Positions 15,890-24,125 of a stretch of 43,403 bases of DNA are shown in pieces; position 1 is the first letter of the stretch, and each line of letters starts with the position of its first letter. Source of the stretch: DATBED01 sp035480695 (GTDB lineage: Bacteria > Patescibacteriota > Saccharimonadia > Saccharimonadales > UBA4665); assembly GCA_035480695.1 (NCBI GenBank), contig DATIHM010000063.1, forward strand, positions 1 through 43,403. Reading direction: 5' to 3'. Both the position numbers and the translations under genes were made by a program. The notes below the pieces were generated by a model. It had not been told where the DNA came from. It saw only the letters and a program-made list of their open reading frames with translations, and did not search any database.

Positions 15890-16387
15890 ATGGCAGACAG
15901 AATCGAAAATATTCCTTCAGGCGAGGTGGGCAACAATACATCTCACATTGACCGCCTCATGAAGGCAATTACAGGGTTCCAACCGAATAAGGAAATAGGC
16001 TACTTTGGCCTAGATGAGCCTTGGGCTGAGGAGCGGCAAAAAGGCCCGCATGACTTGGACCTTCAAGAATTAAGGGCCGGGATGAGGGTAGTCGTCACTG
16101 CCGAACCAAGTTTTAGGTCCAGCTCATATGAAGCGTCTGGTCATGATGTCATACTTACAGATCCTATTGAAATAGAGAACTACGGGCTTGGCAAATTTCC
16201 GCTTATAGTGCTGTGGGCACGACGGGTGCGTGATCACGCTTCCGACAGCACACCTCTTAATTCGAAAGAAAACATACGTTTAGTGGATATTTCCAGGTGG
16301 CAGGTTGTCCGCACGGTTGGCGGACCGTACATGGTAAAAAGACACGTCAAACGATACGAGCCGGCAACCGCCAGCCCTTCAGTGTAG
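15890..16387 (+). CDS. hypothetical soluble protein
   Basis: 165 residues from the ATG at 15890, chosen because GGAG stands five bases upstream; the longer frame would add an unrelated hydrophobic stretch. Soluble and mixed alpha/beta, with no signal peptide. Notable segments are EIGYFGLDEPWAEERQKG, a beta-rich middle (GMRVVVTAEPSFRSSS, PLIVLWARRV) and a basic end (VKRHVKRYEP). No domain family is recognised. Its neighbours give no functional lead. Confidence 0.55.
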   Translation: MADRIENIPSGEVGNNTSHIDRLMKAITGFQPNKEIGYFGLDEPWAEERQKGPHDLDLQELRAGMRVVVTAEPSFRSSSYEASGHDVILTDPIEIENYGLGKFPLIVLWARRVRDHASDSTPLNSKENIRLVDISRWQVVRTVGGPYMVKRHVKRYEPATASPSV

Positions 16388-16520
16388 CCCTAGATACATT
16401 TGATTTCGGATAAACCACTCGCTATTGGAACATAGTCCTGCTGAATCGGCGTCGGAAATGTCATTGCAGCTCTCTTCGCCGGCGGCCATATTCATTAAGT
16501 GTTATTAACCAGGGGGGCTT

Positions 16521-17741
16521 ATGGCAAAAGAAGATGAAATCCGACCGTTCAAAATCAATATAGAAGAAGAAAAGCTGGCAGATTTGAAGAAGCGCCTCGA
16601 GATGACACGTTGGCCTCACAAGGAGCTTGTGTCGGACAGGTCGCAGGGCGTGCAATTGGCGACGATGAAGGAGCTTGCCAAATACTGGGCCAACGATTAC
16701 GATTGGCGCAAGGTCGAGGCCAAGCTGAATGCACTGCCGCAATTCATGACGAATATTGATGGCGTGGACATCCACTTCATCCATATCAAGTCGCGGCATG
16801 AGAACGCGATGCCCATGATTATGACGCACGGCTGGCCCGGCTCGGTCATAGAGTTGCTGGAGGTGGTCGGCCCGCTCACCGACCCAACGGCGCATGGCGG
16901 ACGTGAAATCGACGCGTTCGATTTGGTGCTGCCCTCGCTTCCGGGTTACGGCTTTTCCGGCGAGCCCGCCGGTCTGGGCTGGAACCAGGTCAGAATAGCC
17001 GAGGCTTGGGCAGAACTGATGAACCGTCTCGGCTACGACCACTACGTGGCACAGGGCGGCGACGTAGGCGCGGCCGTCACCGACGCCATGGGCCGCCAGG
17101 CTCCGGAAGGACTGCTCGGCATCCACACCAACTTACTGGTGACCGGGCTCGGCAACGCGGCAGCCATGCCGGCTGACTCCAAAGAGGAGCGCCAGGCTTT
17201 AGACGCAATCAACACCTTTAATTCCAGTGGCAAGGGCTACTTCATCGAGCAAGCCACGCGGCCGCAGACCATCGGCTACGCCTTGCTGGATTCGCCCGTC
17301 GCCCTGGCCGCCTGGATGCTCGACCACGACACCGACGCCTACTATAAGATTTCACAAGCCTTTGTCGATAACCACCCGTCGGGCAACCTCACCCGCGACC
17401 ACATCCTCGACAACATCACGCTGTATTGGTTGACGGGAACCGGCGCTTCGGCGGCTCGCGAATACTGGGAGAGTGGACAAGTCGCAATCCAGACGGCCGG
17501 CCAACCACAGCCGGATGTCCCGATTCCGACCGGCTTCACCACTTTCCCTGGCGAAATCTGGCGCACCCCGCGCAGCTGGGCAGAAAAGTCGTATCCCAAC
17601 CTCACGTACTTCCACGAGGCTGAAAGGGGCGGCCACTTTGCCGCTTGGGAGGAGCCGATGCTCTTTTCAGCAGAGATACGCGCCGCCTTCAGGCAACTCC
17701 GCGAACAAGGTGCTAAAGCAAAGTATACAGCTGCTAGTTAG
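16521..17741 (+). CDS. epoxide hydrolase, alpha/beta-hydrolase fold (EphB/EHN type)
   Basis: 406 residues, full length for the family. Such enzymes hydrolyse epoxides to vicinal diols through an Asp nucleophile. An N-terminal EHN domain (about 5-115: IRPFKINIEEEKLADLKKRL, RWPHKE) precedes the alpha/beta-hydrolase core. The oxyanion-hole motif is HGWPGS (103-108), the nucleophile Asp181 is in QGGDVGA, the lid carries YWLTGTGASAAREYW, and the catalytic His is about 372 in GGHFAAWEEP. AGGGGGG lies before the ATG. The 3' end overlaps the convergent MarR gene by 8 nt. Such a catabolic or detoxifying enzyme is unexpected in a reduced genome, so lateral acquisition is likely. The substrate is unknown. 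Confidence 0.9.
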   Translation: MAKEDEIRPFKINIEEEKLADLKKRLEMTRWPHKELVSDRSQGVQLATMKELAKYWANDYDWRKVEAKLNALPQFMTNIDGVDIHFIHIKSRHENAMPMIMTHGWPGSVIELLEVVGPLTDPTAHGGREIDAFDLVLPSLPGYGFSGEPAGLGWNQVRIAEAWAELMNRLGYDHYVAQGGDVGAAVTDAMGRQAPEGLLGIHTNLLVTGLGNAAAMPADSKEERQALDAINTFNSSGKGYFIEQATRPQTIGYALLDSPVALAAWMLDHDTDAYYKISQAFVDNHPSGNLTRDHILDNITLYWLTGTGASAAREYWESGQVAIQTAGQPQPDVPIPTGFTTFPGEIWRTPRSWAEKSYPNLTYFHEAERGGHFAAWEEPMLFSAEIRAAFRQLREQGAKAKYTAAS

Positions 17742-18222
17742 ATTTTTTGGGCGGCTTGGTCAAATGCAGAACATGTTGGCGTTCGGCTTCGAACATGGCT
17801 GAGGATTTTTGGAAGTAATTCGATAAGACTTCCAGTTCTTGGCGGGAATAGCTGTCCAGCAGCTTGTTCTGGGCGACCCTGGCAGATGTGAACAGAGGTC
17901 GAAATCTGTGCGCCGCTTCCCTGTCTATGACAACCAGCGTGCCCCGCCTGTCGTGCGGATGCTTTTCGCGTTTAACCAGGCCGGCTTTTTCGAGCCGGTC
18001 GATCATGGCAGTGGTTGAACCGGAACTCAGCCCGGTATATTTCGACAACTCAGAAGGTGTCGTCGCGCCACGGTAGAAAATCAGGTCGAGCCCTTCGAAA
18101 TCGGTCGTGTTCAGCCCTAGTTTCTTACCGATGGCGTTGCGGAACAGCGTGTAACTGATGCCGTTCTCGCGGCTATCCACAACCACCTGTTTCTTCAAAT
18201 CGCTGTTGTCTTCAAGCGTCAT
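17734..18222 (-). CDS. MarR-family transcriptional regulator
   Basis: 162 residues from the ATG at 18222, where AAGGGA gives a well-spaced ribosome-binding site; an ATG five codons upstream would place that site inside the gene. The winged helix is clear: TTPSELSKYTGLSSGSTTAMIDRLEKAGLVKREKHPHDRRGTLVVI, with the typical 'DRR' of the wing. Long helices at both ends provide the dimer interface. Divergent from a VOC-family gene across a palindromic promoter region, the usual setting for a MarR repressor that controls itself and a detoxification gene. Confidence 0.85.
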   Translation of the reverse strand: MTLEDNSDLKKQVVVDSRENGISYTLFRNAIGKKLGLNTTDFEGLDLIFYRGATTPSELSKYTGLSSGSTTAMIDRLEKAGLVKREKHPHDRRGTLVVIDREAAHRFRPLFTSARVAQNKLLDSYSRQELEVLSNYFQKSSAMFEAERQHVLHLTKPPKKSN

Positions 18223-18230
18223 AAATTCCC

Positions 18231-18283
18231 TTGACATTTATCTCGATATTAGAGTATCTTGATTATACAGCTATATAAATCAA
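18231..18283. promoter_or_regulatory. divergent MarR/VOC promoter region with candidate operator
   Basis: On the plus strand TTGACA (18231-18236) and TATCTT (18-bp spacer) precede the VOC gene. On the minus strand TATAAT lies at about 18267-18262 for the MarR gene. An imperfect inverted repeat, TTGATT (18259-18264) with AATCAA (18278-18283) around AGCT, overlaps both and is a plausible MarR dimer site. Confidence 0.5.
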
Positions 18284-18301
18284 TTGTAAATTGGAGGCAC
18301 T

Positions 18302-18634
18302 ATGGCCAACAAAGTCCCACTGATCGTTTTCCCGGTAAAGGATTTAGACAAAGCAAAAAGTTTTTATAACACTTACTTGGCGACTGAGCCTTATGTGGAC
18401 GGCGCCTGGTATGTCGGCTATAAAGTCGGCGATATGGAAGTCGGCCTGGACCCGAATGGCAAAACTGTCGTCAGCTATATTGACACCGATGACATGGAAG
18501 CCAGCCTGACAACCTTAAAAGGCGTAGGTGCCGAGGTTGTCATAGAGCCCAAGGATGTCGGCGGCGGCTTGATGGTCGCCCAAGTCGAAATCGAGGGCAA
18601 TACCATGGGCCTTCGCCAACAACCTAAAAAGTAG
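18302..18634 (+). CDS. VOC-family protein (glyoxalase/bleomycin-resistance-like)
   Basis: 110 residues, with GGAGG six bases before the ATG. The sequence PLIVFPVKDLDKAKSFYNTYLATEP is the typical first VOC module, and EIEGNTMGLRQQP closes the second. The first metal-ligand His is replaced (VPLIVFPV), so it may bind rather than transform a ligand. Divergence from a MarR regulator suggests induction by a small toxic compound. The partner of the regulator is more likely this gene than the epoxide hydrolase, which is convergent. Confidence 0.8.
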   Translation: MANKVPLIVFPVKDLDKAKSFYNTYLATEPYVDGAWYVGYKVGDMEVGLDPNGKTVVSYIDTDDMEASLTTLKGVGAEVVIEPKDVGGGLMVAQVEIEGNTMGLRQQPKK

Positions 18635-18660
18635 CCGGCTACAGATTTTAGCTGGTCGGC

Positions 18661-18972
18661 TTAGTACGAACGACGGTAGTTGCTGCGACCACCACCGCCA
18701 CCGCCACCCTGAGGGCGTCGATCTTCTTGCGGGCGAGCCTGGTTGACCATAATCGCGCGGCCACTCAGCTCTTTGCCGTTGAGTTCCTTGATAGCGTTCT
18801 GGCCTTCTTTGATGTCTTCCATCTCAACGAAGCCGAAGCCTTTTGATTGGCCGCTGAAGCGATCCTTGATTACGACCGCACTCACTACCTTGCCCTGCCC
18901 TGCGAACAGCTCTTCCAGTTCTTGGTCGGTGACGCTGTAAGCCAGCCCACCTACGTAAAGTTTCATTGCCAT
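18661..18972 (-). CDS. RRM-type RNA-binding protein with Gly/Arg tail
   Basis: 103 residues from the ATG at 18972; AAGGA is nine bases upstream, and a longer frame would run through it. One RNA recognition motif has RNP2 LYVGGL (5-10) and RNP1 KGFGFVEM (44-51), followed by NGKELSGRAIMVNQA. An RGG-like tail (GGGGGGGRSNYRRSY) follows, as in cyanobacterial Rbp and other bacterial single-RRM proteins linked to cold and RNA chaperoning. An extended -10 (TGATATACT, near 19100-19095) predicts a 5' leader of about 115 nt, unusually long in this window and possibly regulatory. Confidence 0.92.
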   Translation of the reverse strand: MAMKLYVGGLAYSVTDQELEELFAGQGKVVSAVVIKDRFSGQSKGFGFVEMEDIKEGQNAIKELNGKELSGRAIMVNQARPQEDRRPQGGGGGGGRSNYRRSY

Positions 18973-19094
18973 TATTATTTGTCCTTTCTTAATTGACATC
19001 GCCTGCGTTCATTATTGCTGCTCGCGATGATTGTTAGTTCGAAAGACTAATTTATGACAACGGAGAGGTAATAGTAACCACTTGCTTAGGCATA

Positions 19095-19103
19095 AGTATA
19101 TCA
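19095..19103 (-). promoter_or_regulatory. extended -10 promoter of the RRM gene
   Basis: TGATATACT on the minus strand (TATACT at 19100-19095) implies a start near 19088 and a leader of about 115 nt before ATG 18972. No strong -35 is seen, as expected for an extended -10 promoter. Confidence 0.4.
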
Positions 19104-19131
19104 CATAAATGCTATCGACACCATATAAGAG

Positions 19132-19137
19132 TATACT
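19132..19137 (+). promoter_or_regulatory. -10 box of leaderless-type promoter for gene 19145-19642
   Basis: TATACT ends seven bases before the ATG at 19145. Confidence 0.4.
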
Positions 19138-19144
19138 TAGGGAT

Positions 19145-19642
19145 ATGTACAAGTTCGTTATCGCCAAATTGCGCGATGGAAACGTCATTTACGTTAACTT
19201 TATCTCATCTTCTGCCGGGCATTACTTGAGCCGGCAACCATATGTCATCGCACTCGTCAAAGAGCTACTGACAGCGAAGAAATTAAGGGGTGAACGGATC
19301 GTCATCGAGCAGGACATGGGGCGGACCATCGGCAAGACCGATATAGTCGCGACCAGCGAGAAGGACATCATCTATTACGCCAGGCCAGTCAAGTCGGATG
19401 TGTTCTCGCGTTTTGCCAAAAACCGTTACCCGCAGTCGAGTAACAAATTGACGATTATCGTAGTGCAGGATACCGATGGCAATTATGAGGTGAGTGACGC
19501 CTGGATAGGGCCCAATTGCCCGGCGTTCCCAGGTGATGAATACGAAACTATCGAGAGCAAGGAGTACTGGCAAAGCCACGCGCTCGTGCAGGACGCCCAG
19601 GCAATCCAGTCAAGGTCGATAACGAAAACCTGCCCTTATTAA
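19145..19642 (+). CDS. conserved hypothetical protein, possible BECR-like small enzyme fold
   Basis: 165 residues from the ATG at 19145. A longer start 12 codons upstream is rejected because TATACT lies between the two. Soluble, no signal peptide. Segments SDVFSRFAKNRYPQSSNKLTIIVV, YEVSDAWIGPNCPAFPGDE and SKEYWQSHALV follow an 'RF-x-R ... beta ... TA-x-IG ... W..HA' layout that I associate from memory with a widespread family in candidate-phyla genomes and with the BECR (RelE/barnase-like) fold; this is unverified. The preceding region is a predicted alpha/beta domain. No antitoxin-like partner is adjacent. Function unknown. Confidence 0.6.
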   Translation: MYKFVIAKLRDGNVIYVNFISSSAGHYLSRQPYVIALVKELLTAKKLRGERIVIEQDMGRTIGKTDIVATSEKDIIYYARPVKSDVFSRFAKNRYPQSSNKLTIIVVQDTDGNYEVSDAWIGPNCPAFPGDEYETIESKEYWQSHALVQDAQAIQSRSITKTCPY

Positions 19643-19716
19643 AGCAGCCAGGCGAGGTTGCGTTTTTCTGCATATCTTGTATAATGTGGCCTAGTAATTT
19701 GAGGTTGTAGGTAGCA

Positions 19717-20043
19717 ATGCACGACAAATATCCCCACGAGAAGCCACAAGAGCAAGGCCTGCACATGTGCCCCGATTGCACATCAGAATTAGTACAACCG
19801 ATGGCGTGGGCTGAGGCTGAAGGCCACCGCTGGGAATTGCATTTGGAATGCCCCAATTGCAGGTGGGAAGAGGAAGGCATTTACGATCGCGAGCAGGTTG
19901 ACGCTCTTGAAGAGAAGCTTGATGACGGCCTAGCCGCAATACTAGGCGACCTGCAAAGGCTGACCCAGGCGAACATGGCCGCTGACATCGAACGCTTTAT
20001 GGGTGCCTTAATGGCTGACCAAATCCTGCCCGAAGACTTCTAA
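19717..20043 (+). CDS. zinc-ribbon-like hypothetical protein
   Basis: 108 residues. Two CxxC knuckles, CPDC (about 18-21) and CPNC (about 45-48), are 27 residues apart and should bind one zinc ion. The rest is acidic and helical (QVDALEEKLDDGLAAILGDLQRLTQ). TATAAT lies about 35 bases upstream and GTAGG is close to the ATG, so unlike its neighbour it has a leader. Similar short 'W...C.NC' zinc ribbons occur in actinobacteria, but no function is known. Confidence 0.6.
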   Translation: MHDKYPHEKPQEQGLHMCPDCTSELVQPMAWAEAEGHRWELHLECPNCRWEEEGIYDREQVDALEEKLDDGLAAILGDLQRLTQANMAADIERFMGALMADQILPEDF

Positions 20044-20044
20044 G

Positions 20045-20428
20045 TCACTTAGCCAGCAGCCAGGCCAGCGCCTCTTCCCGCGTGTTAAAGACTTTTGTGG
20101 TGTCGTTTTTGTCAAGCGCCAACAGAATGCCCTTGGCAACCTCGGCGTGCGGCGCGTTACACAGCGCCAGCTTGTCGTATTCCAACGTTTCTAAAAAGCT
20201 GAGCGCCGCCTTATCGGAAGCGATGGAGTAGCCGGTTTGGCGGCTCATATCTATGAGGCCAAGCAGCGGTTTATGCGCAGCCTTCAGCTGTTTGATAATC
20301 GGTTGGGCCTCATCGTAAAGCTTGGCGAAAGTCTGCGGTGTCTGTTCGCCCACGATCAAGGCCTCCACGAACCCCTGCGGGCGGCGGATGACCTGGTTTT
20401 CGGCCGGTTCCTGGCTGTCTTCTGGCAT
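20045..20428 (-). CDS. SpoIIAA-like/STAS-type domain protein
   Basis: 127 residues. Alternating beta/alpha pattern with KPLLGLIDMSRQTGYSIASDKAALSFLE in the middle and a closing VFNTREEALAWLLAK. That closing segment is the signature end of SpoIIAA-like (pfam11964) proteins, where a predicted helix 'eeAlaWL' caps the sheet. The usual regulatory Ser/Thr is in the segment around SRQTG. It starts one base after the stop of the response-regulator gene, so the two form one operon and perhaps one signalling path. Confidence 0.72.
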   Translation of the reverse strand: MPEDSQEPAENQVIRRPQGFVEALIVGEQTPQTFAKLYDEAQPIIKQLKAAHKPLLGLIDMSRQTGYSIASDKAALSFLETLEYDKLALCNAPHAEVAKGILLALDKNDTTKVFNTREEALAWLLAK

Positions 20429-20429
20429 C

Positions 20430-20873
20430 TTACGGTTGGTTTGGCGGCGCTTCGAGCGAAACGCTTTCTTTTTGGTCGGTCGGTTTCAAAATATTGTCGA
20501 CAAGCTGGTCAATCTGGTCATTGGACAGGTTAGCCTTGACGGCGTAACCCTCGATGCCGTTTTCGCGTAATCCCGACGGCGCGTCGGCTTCGTTCAGGTT
20601 AGAAATGACAAGTACCTTGGTGTCTTTGCCCCAATCGCTAGCGCGCATTACTTGCAGGATCTGGTCGCCGGCCAGCTTCGGCAGCATTAGGTCGAGCAAC
20701 ACCAGGCTGGGCCGCTCCTTTTCGATAAGTGCAAGGGCCTGGATGCCTTCGGTAGCGACGAAACAGATGTAGCCGAGTGCTTCAAGACGGGTCTTGTAAA
20801 TGTCGGCGAGCGCGGCGTCGTCCTCAACGATGACGATTTTGGCCCACGAGCCGTATTGTGATTGCTGGTCCAT
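20430..20873 (-). CDS. CheY-like single-domain response regulator
   Basis: 147 residues. Receiver domain with acidic pocket VEDD (16-19), phospho-acceptor Asp61 (VLLDLMLP), Ser91 (VISN) in the switch position and Lys113 (YAVKANLS). No output domain follows, only a short Pro/Glu-rich tail. Such proteins work through protein contacts. TAATAT lies six bases before the ATG, consistent with a leaderless message. No histidine kinase is adjacent; the nearest is at 39258. Co-transcribed with the SpoIIAA-like gene. Confidence 0.85.
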   Translation of the reverse strand: MDQQSQYGSWAKIVIVEDDAALADIYKTRLEALGYICFVATEGIQALALIEKERPSLVLLDLMLPKLAGDQILQVMRASDWGKDTKVLVISNLNEADAPSGLRENGIEGYAVKANLSNDQIDQLVDNILKPTDQKESVSLEAPPNQP

Positions 20874-20921
20874 AAGGCAATATTAATACACTTGCCCCGG
20901 TTTTGCCTAGTTGGAGTTGGA

Positions 20922-23111
20922 TTATCTCTTGGCGGCGACGCGCTTCGAGCGGGTTTTCAGCTTGGGGGTGCTGGTTGTTTTCGGCTTGACCGTCGTGGCT
21001 GTCGTCGTCTTCTTAGCGGCCGATGCGGCTTTCCGAAGGCGCGTCGTCTTCACAGCGGTCGGCTTGGTCGCACTGGACTTAGCGGCTTCGCGGCGCACTG
21101 GGGTGACGCCATCTTCTTTCGCGATGGCCGGCTTGGAGTGTCTCAGCGTGACTTTGTCGCTTTTTGCCCTCTTGCCTATTGACCAATTTGCCGATTTGCC
21201 AGAATTGACCGGCTCGCCTCCGTCGGCCTCTGAAGCTTTAACCGCTTTTCGCAGGTGGACTTTGGCCCGGATCTTACGGCTTTCGGGACGTACGGCGCGG
21301 ACGGCTTTACTACCGACATGCCTTACCTTAGTCGGATGGTTAGTGCCCCCGTCTTCGTGTTCTTTGTTACCGTCCTCAGGCTCGCCGGTTTTGCGGTGCC
21401 GAATTTCCGGTTTTGGTTGATGCTTACGGGTGGGTTTGCCTCTGCTGGCAGTCCGGGCTATTGGTGAGCCGCCCGTATCGGCTTCCGCAGGGGCGGCACT
21501 GGCGGCTCCGCCCGTCAGCTGGGCCACCTTTTCGCTGCCACTCACGTCGGCGGCACCGCCCGGCGCGTGGTAGACACCATCAGGGCCAAGCGTTTCCGGT
21601 ACTTGTGTGCCGTTCGAATAGTAAACCGTGTGGCCGACAATTCTAGTAGGAATCACTGGTGCTGGCTGTGGTGATTGCTGCATGTTTGCCGGCGCGTTTC
21701 CGCTGCTGTGAAGCTGAGATGCTGAGGCCGGGCTTGCGCTACTTGAACCGCCTGAAGAATGGTGCTGAGATGAGCTACTTGAAGAATGATGAGAGGTACT
21801 CGGCACAGGTGCACCGTTGTGTGCTGTCTGATTAGGCGCTGGAGCTGACGATGAACCGCCGGTGTTGGCAGAGGCCGCAGTCGCACCCGGTTGGGAGCGA
21901 TTCTCGTGGTGGTTGGAATTGTGAGGTTGCCGCGCGTGATGGGCGTCGTGGCCTTGGGCAACTTCGGCTTGTGCCATGTGCGTTTTAGTGTGGTCCGGCT
22001 GGTCGCCCTTCTTTGTACGGTGATCCGGAGTGCCCGACGGCGCCTGGGCATATATATTCGGAGTAGTTGGGGTAGTCGAGCCGCGGGTGGCTGAGGTTGT
22101 TGATGGGTGATTGTCGCCTCCGCCTCCTAAGAATGCCACGGCGACAGTAGCAGCGGCCACGGCTGTGATTGCGCCGATTGCATTACGCTTGCCGTGGGTG
22201 TGTTCTTCTTCGTCGGTTTTGTCTGCCCTGCTCAGTTTGTTTCGCCGTGAATCAAGTGCGATTACCGGAACAGCTTGCCCCCTGGCTTCCATTCGTTCGC
22301 GGGCAACGCGAGCGCCCCTTTCGCTAGCAGATTCATTACGAGGACGCGTTGCGGCTGGCTGTTGTATGGCCTGCTGCCGGCGCCACCGCTCTTCCCTTTC
22401 CATTGCCTCAATTGTTGCCGGGCTAACGTGCGGAAGCTCGCCGCGACCGAATGCTGCCCGTGCCTCTGTAGCAGATTTAAAATCCGTAATAATAGCCGCG
22501 CGTTGGCGACGTGGCCCTCTATACTCTTCGGCAGATGGGGCAGCCTTTTCAGCAACAGGTGTGGACTGGTCACGCTCATCGGCATCTTGAACAAAATCCG
22601 GCACGAATTCTTCCGTAGGCTGGTCCACACTTGATTCGCTCTCAGGCTCAGCTTCCGGCTCTGTTTCCGGCTCGATAAACTGGGTTTCCTCGGCGCCTGC
22701 ACCGGTGTAAATCGGAGCCGGCTTTGGGCGCTGCGGCTCAAAAAAGAAGGAATCTTCCTCATAATCGCCGGTTTCCATGTCACCAAAAAGCGGGCTAGGC
22801 TCAGGCTGACGCACAGTATCTCTGGGTTGTGGTGCCGGCTGCTCTTCCTGCAAGATATATCGCATCGTAGAATGGCCGACTAGACTTTCCGCGTTGACTC
22901 GACTGCCAACGGCGCCGACAACTTCTTCAGGCGTAAGGTGAACCGAAAATTTACGAGCAGCTGGTGTGGGCTCAGAGACTGGTTGAGCTGGCGGTTCTAC
23001 CGCAGAGATAGGCTGAGGTTCAACTGCGTGAGTAACCTCAGGAGCGGGATTTAGGGCGTGGTAAGGCGCCGTTATCCTACGTATGTAATCGCCCGCGTCT
23101 TCTGCTGCCAT
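20922..23111 (-). CDS. large low-complexity membrane protein with histone-H1-like basic tail
   Basis: 729 residues with a single membrane helix at about 307-330 (AIGAITAVAAATVAVAFL). The N-terminal half is acidic and proline-rich and contains a short folded segment (RKFSVHLTPEEVVGAVGSRVNAESLVGHSTMRYIL). After the helix comes a His/Ser/Thr/Gln-rich stretch (HHARQPHNSNHHENR; HHSSSSSSQHHSSGG), a small beta segment (RIVGHTVYYSNGTQVPETLG), and from about residue 564 a strongly basic Lys/Arg/Ala/Thr/Pro tail ending in SAAKKTTTATTVKPKTTSTPKLKTRSKRVAAKR-type sequence resembling histone H1. With no cleavable signal, the basic tail should face outward, where it could bind teichoic acids, DNA or a negatively charged surface. 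No family is recognised. Divergent from the 23229-30261 gene group. Confidence 0.8.
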   Translation of the reverse strand: MAAEDAGDYIRRITAPYHALNPAPEVTHAVEPQPISAVEPPAQPVSEPTPAARKFSVHLTPEEVVGAVGSRVNAESLVGHSTMRYILQEEQPAPQPRDTVRQPEPSPLFGDMETGDYEEDSFFFEPQRPKPAPIYTGAGAEETQFIEPETEPEAEPESESSVDQPTEEFVPDFVQDADERDQSTPVAEKAAPSAEEYRGPRRQRAAIITDFKSATEARAAFGRGELPHVSPATIEAMEREERWRRQQAIQQPAATRPRNESASERGARVARERMEARGQAVPVIALDSRRNKLSRADKTDEEEHTHGKRNAIGAITAVAAATVAVAFLGGGGDNHPSTTSATRGSTTPTTPNIYAQAPSGTPDHRTKKGDQPDHTKTHMAQAEVAQGHDAHHARQPHNSNHHENRSQPGATAASANTGGSSSAPAPNQTAHNGAPVPSTSHHSSSSSSQHHSSGGSSSASPASASQLHSSGNAPANMQQSPQPAPVIPTRIVGHTVYYSNGTQVPETLGPDGVYHAPGGAADVSGSEKVAQLTGGAASAAPAEADTGGSPIARTASRGKPTRKHQPKPEIRHRKTGEPEDGNKEHEDGGTNHPTKVRHVGSKAVRAVRPESRKIRAKVHLRKAVKASEADGGEPVNSGKSANWSIGKRAKSDKVTLRHSKPAIAKEDGVTPVRREAAKSSATKPTAVKTTRLRKAASAAKKTTTATTVKPKTTSTPKLKTRSKRVAAKR

Positions 23112-23228
23112 CTATCAATAGCTCCTCAATCTCAGATGTGCGCCTATTTAAACAAGCAAGTTTAAGATTGTCAAGATTTAATGTTATTTAATTGCATCAA
23201 ATCCCAATTTAATGTATGGTCAATCATT

Positions 23229-24125
23229 ATGAGCGAGGTTTTTCCAGAGGGAACAGTTCATCATGAAGAGGAGCAGGCTCCGGCACAGCCACGGCTAGAG
23301 TTAAGCGGTGGTAAGTCCCGGGGTAAGCGAAGCTTCCGCCCCCGGCTGCCAGGTGCTGAAAAGCGTGCAGCCAAACGCGCTAACAAACCTCCGCGTACGT
23401 TCAAGCAAAAGGCTAGGATTGGCGGAGCAATAGCAATTGCTGTGACAGGCGTCGGGGCTTATGCTTATTTCGACATCAAGGACCAGCTCAACGAAAGCCA
23501 CCAGCAGACTGAACTGCTCAAGCAACAGAATGCATACGAAAGCGCTATCGGCGCGGCCAGCATGCAAGCATCCAACATATTTGACACCTGGATGAAGGCT
23601 CCGGCCGGGAGCGCCAACGCCTCAACCTGTGCCGAACATGAGTACGTATTGTCGGCTGGTACCGTAGTGGACAAGCAGCCTACGCCGGTCCGCGTCATGG
23701 TAGGCGAAGAGTTGAAGACAAACATCGCTTATACGATAACCTCTGGTGAACAAGCTATCGTCCGCTCCATGCTCGTTTATAAAAATAGCAGCAACCCTAA
23801 CGCCCATCAGCTGGGCGCCTTCGTGGACAAGCCCGCTGCAGGCGTTTCAGAAGGCAGTGCTCTTGAGGTTAAACAAGGTGCCCCACAAACCGCAAACCGT
23901 GTTGCCCGCGCCTTCGGCTGGATAGACCTGACGGAGGCAAAGACGAACGGTAATGCAACACCTTTGAGACTCCCGAATGGTCCCAATCATGATGGCGGAG
24001 AAGTGAGTTGTCCATGGACAACTCATGGCCAACCGACAGTCAACGGTGAACTCGCCGCTTGGTCAGTTATCGTACCTGAAATAGACGAAACCGATTTAGG
24101 CGCAATCCAGCAAGCAATCAAATAA
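23229..24125 (+). CDS. bitopic membrane protein, unknown
   Basis: 298 residues from the ATG at 23229, in preference to a start 16 codons upstream that has no ribosome-binding site. The first 60 residues are very basic (RGKRSFRPRL, KRAAKRANKPPRTFKQKAR). A membrane helix follows (about 63-81), then a short coiled coil (KDQLNESHQQTELLKQQNAYESA) and an extracytoplasmic domain of about 190 residues with two cysteines (STCAEHEY, VSCPWTTHG) likely to form a disulfide. The first gene of the group leading to the wall hydrolase. No family recognised; a structural part of an envelope machine is inferred from position. Confidence 0.72.
   Translation: MSEVFPEGTVHHEEEQAPAQPRLELSGGKSRGKRSFRPRLPGAEKRAAKRANKPPRTFKQKARIGGAIAIAVTGVGAYAYFDIKDQLNESHQQTELLKQQNAYESAIGAASMQASNIFDTWMKAPAGSANASTCAEHEYVLSAGTVVDKQPTPVRVMVGEELKTNIAYTITSGEQAIVRSMLVYKNSSNPNAHQLGAFVDKPAAGVSEGSALEVKQGAPQTANRVARAFGWIDLTEAKTNGNATPLRLPNGPNHDGGEVSCPWTTHGQPTVNGELAAWSVIVPEIDETDLGAIQQAIK

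Noticed and set aside
22262..22786. Arg/Ser-rich alternative frame inside the 729-residue membrane protein
   Set aside because: It overlaps a longer frame with a good start and clear compositional domains. The alternative lacks a ribosome-binding site.
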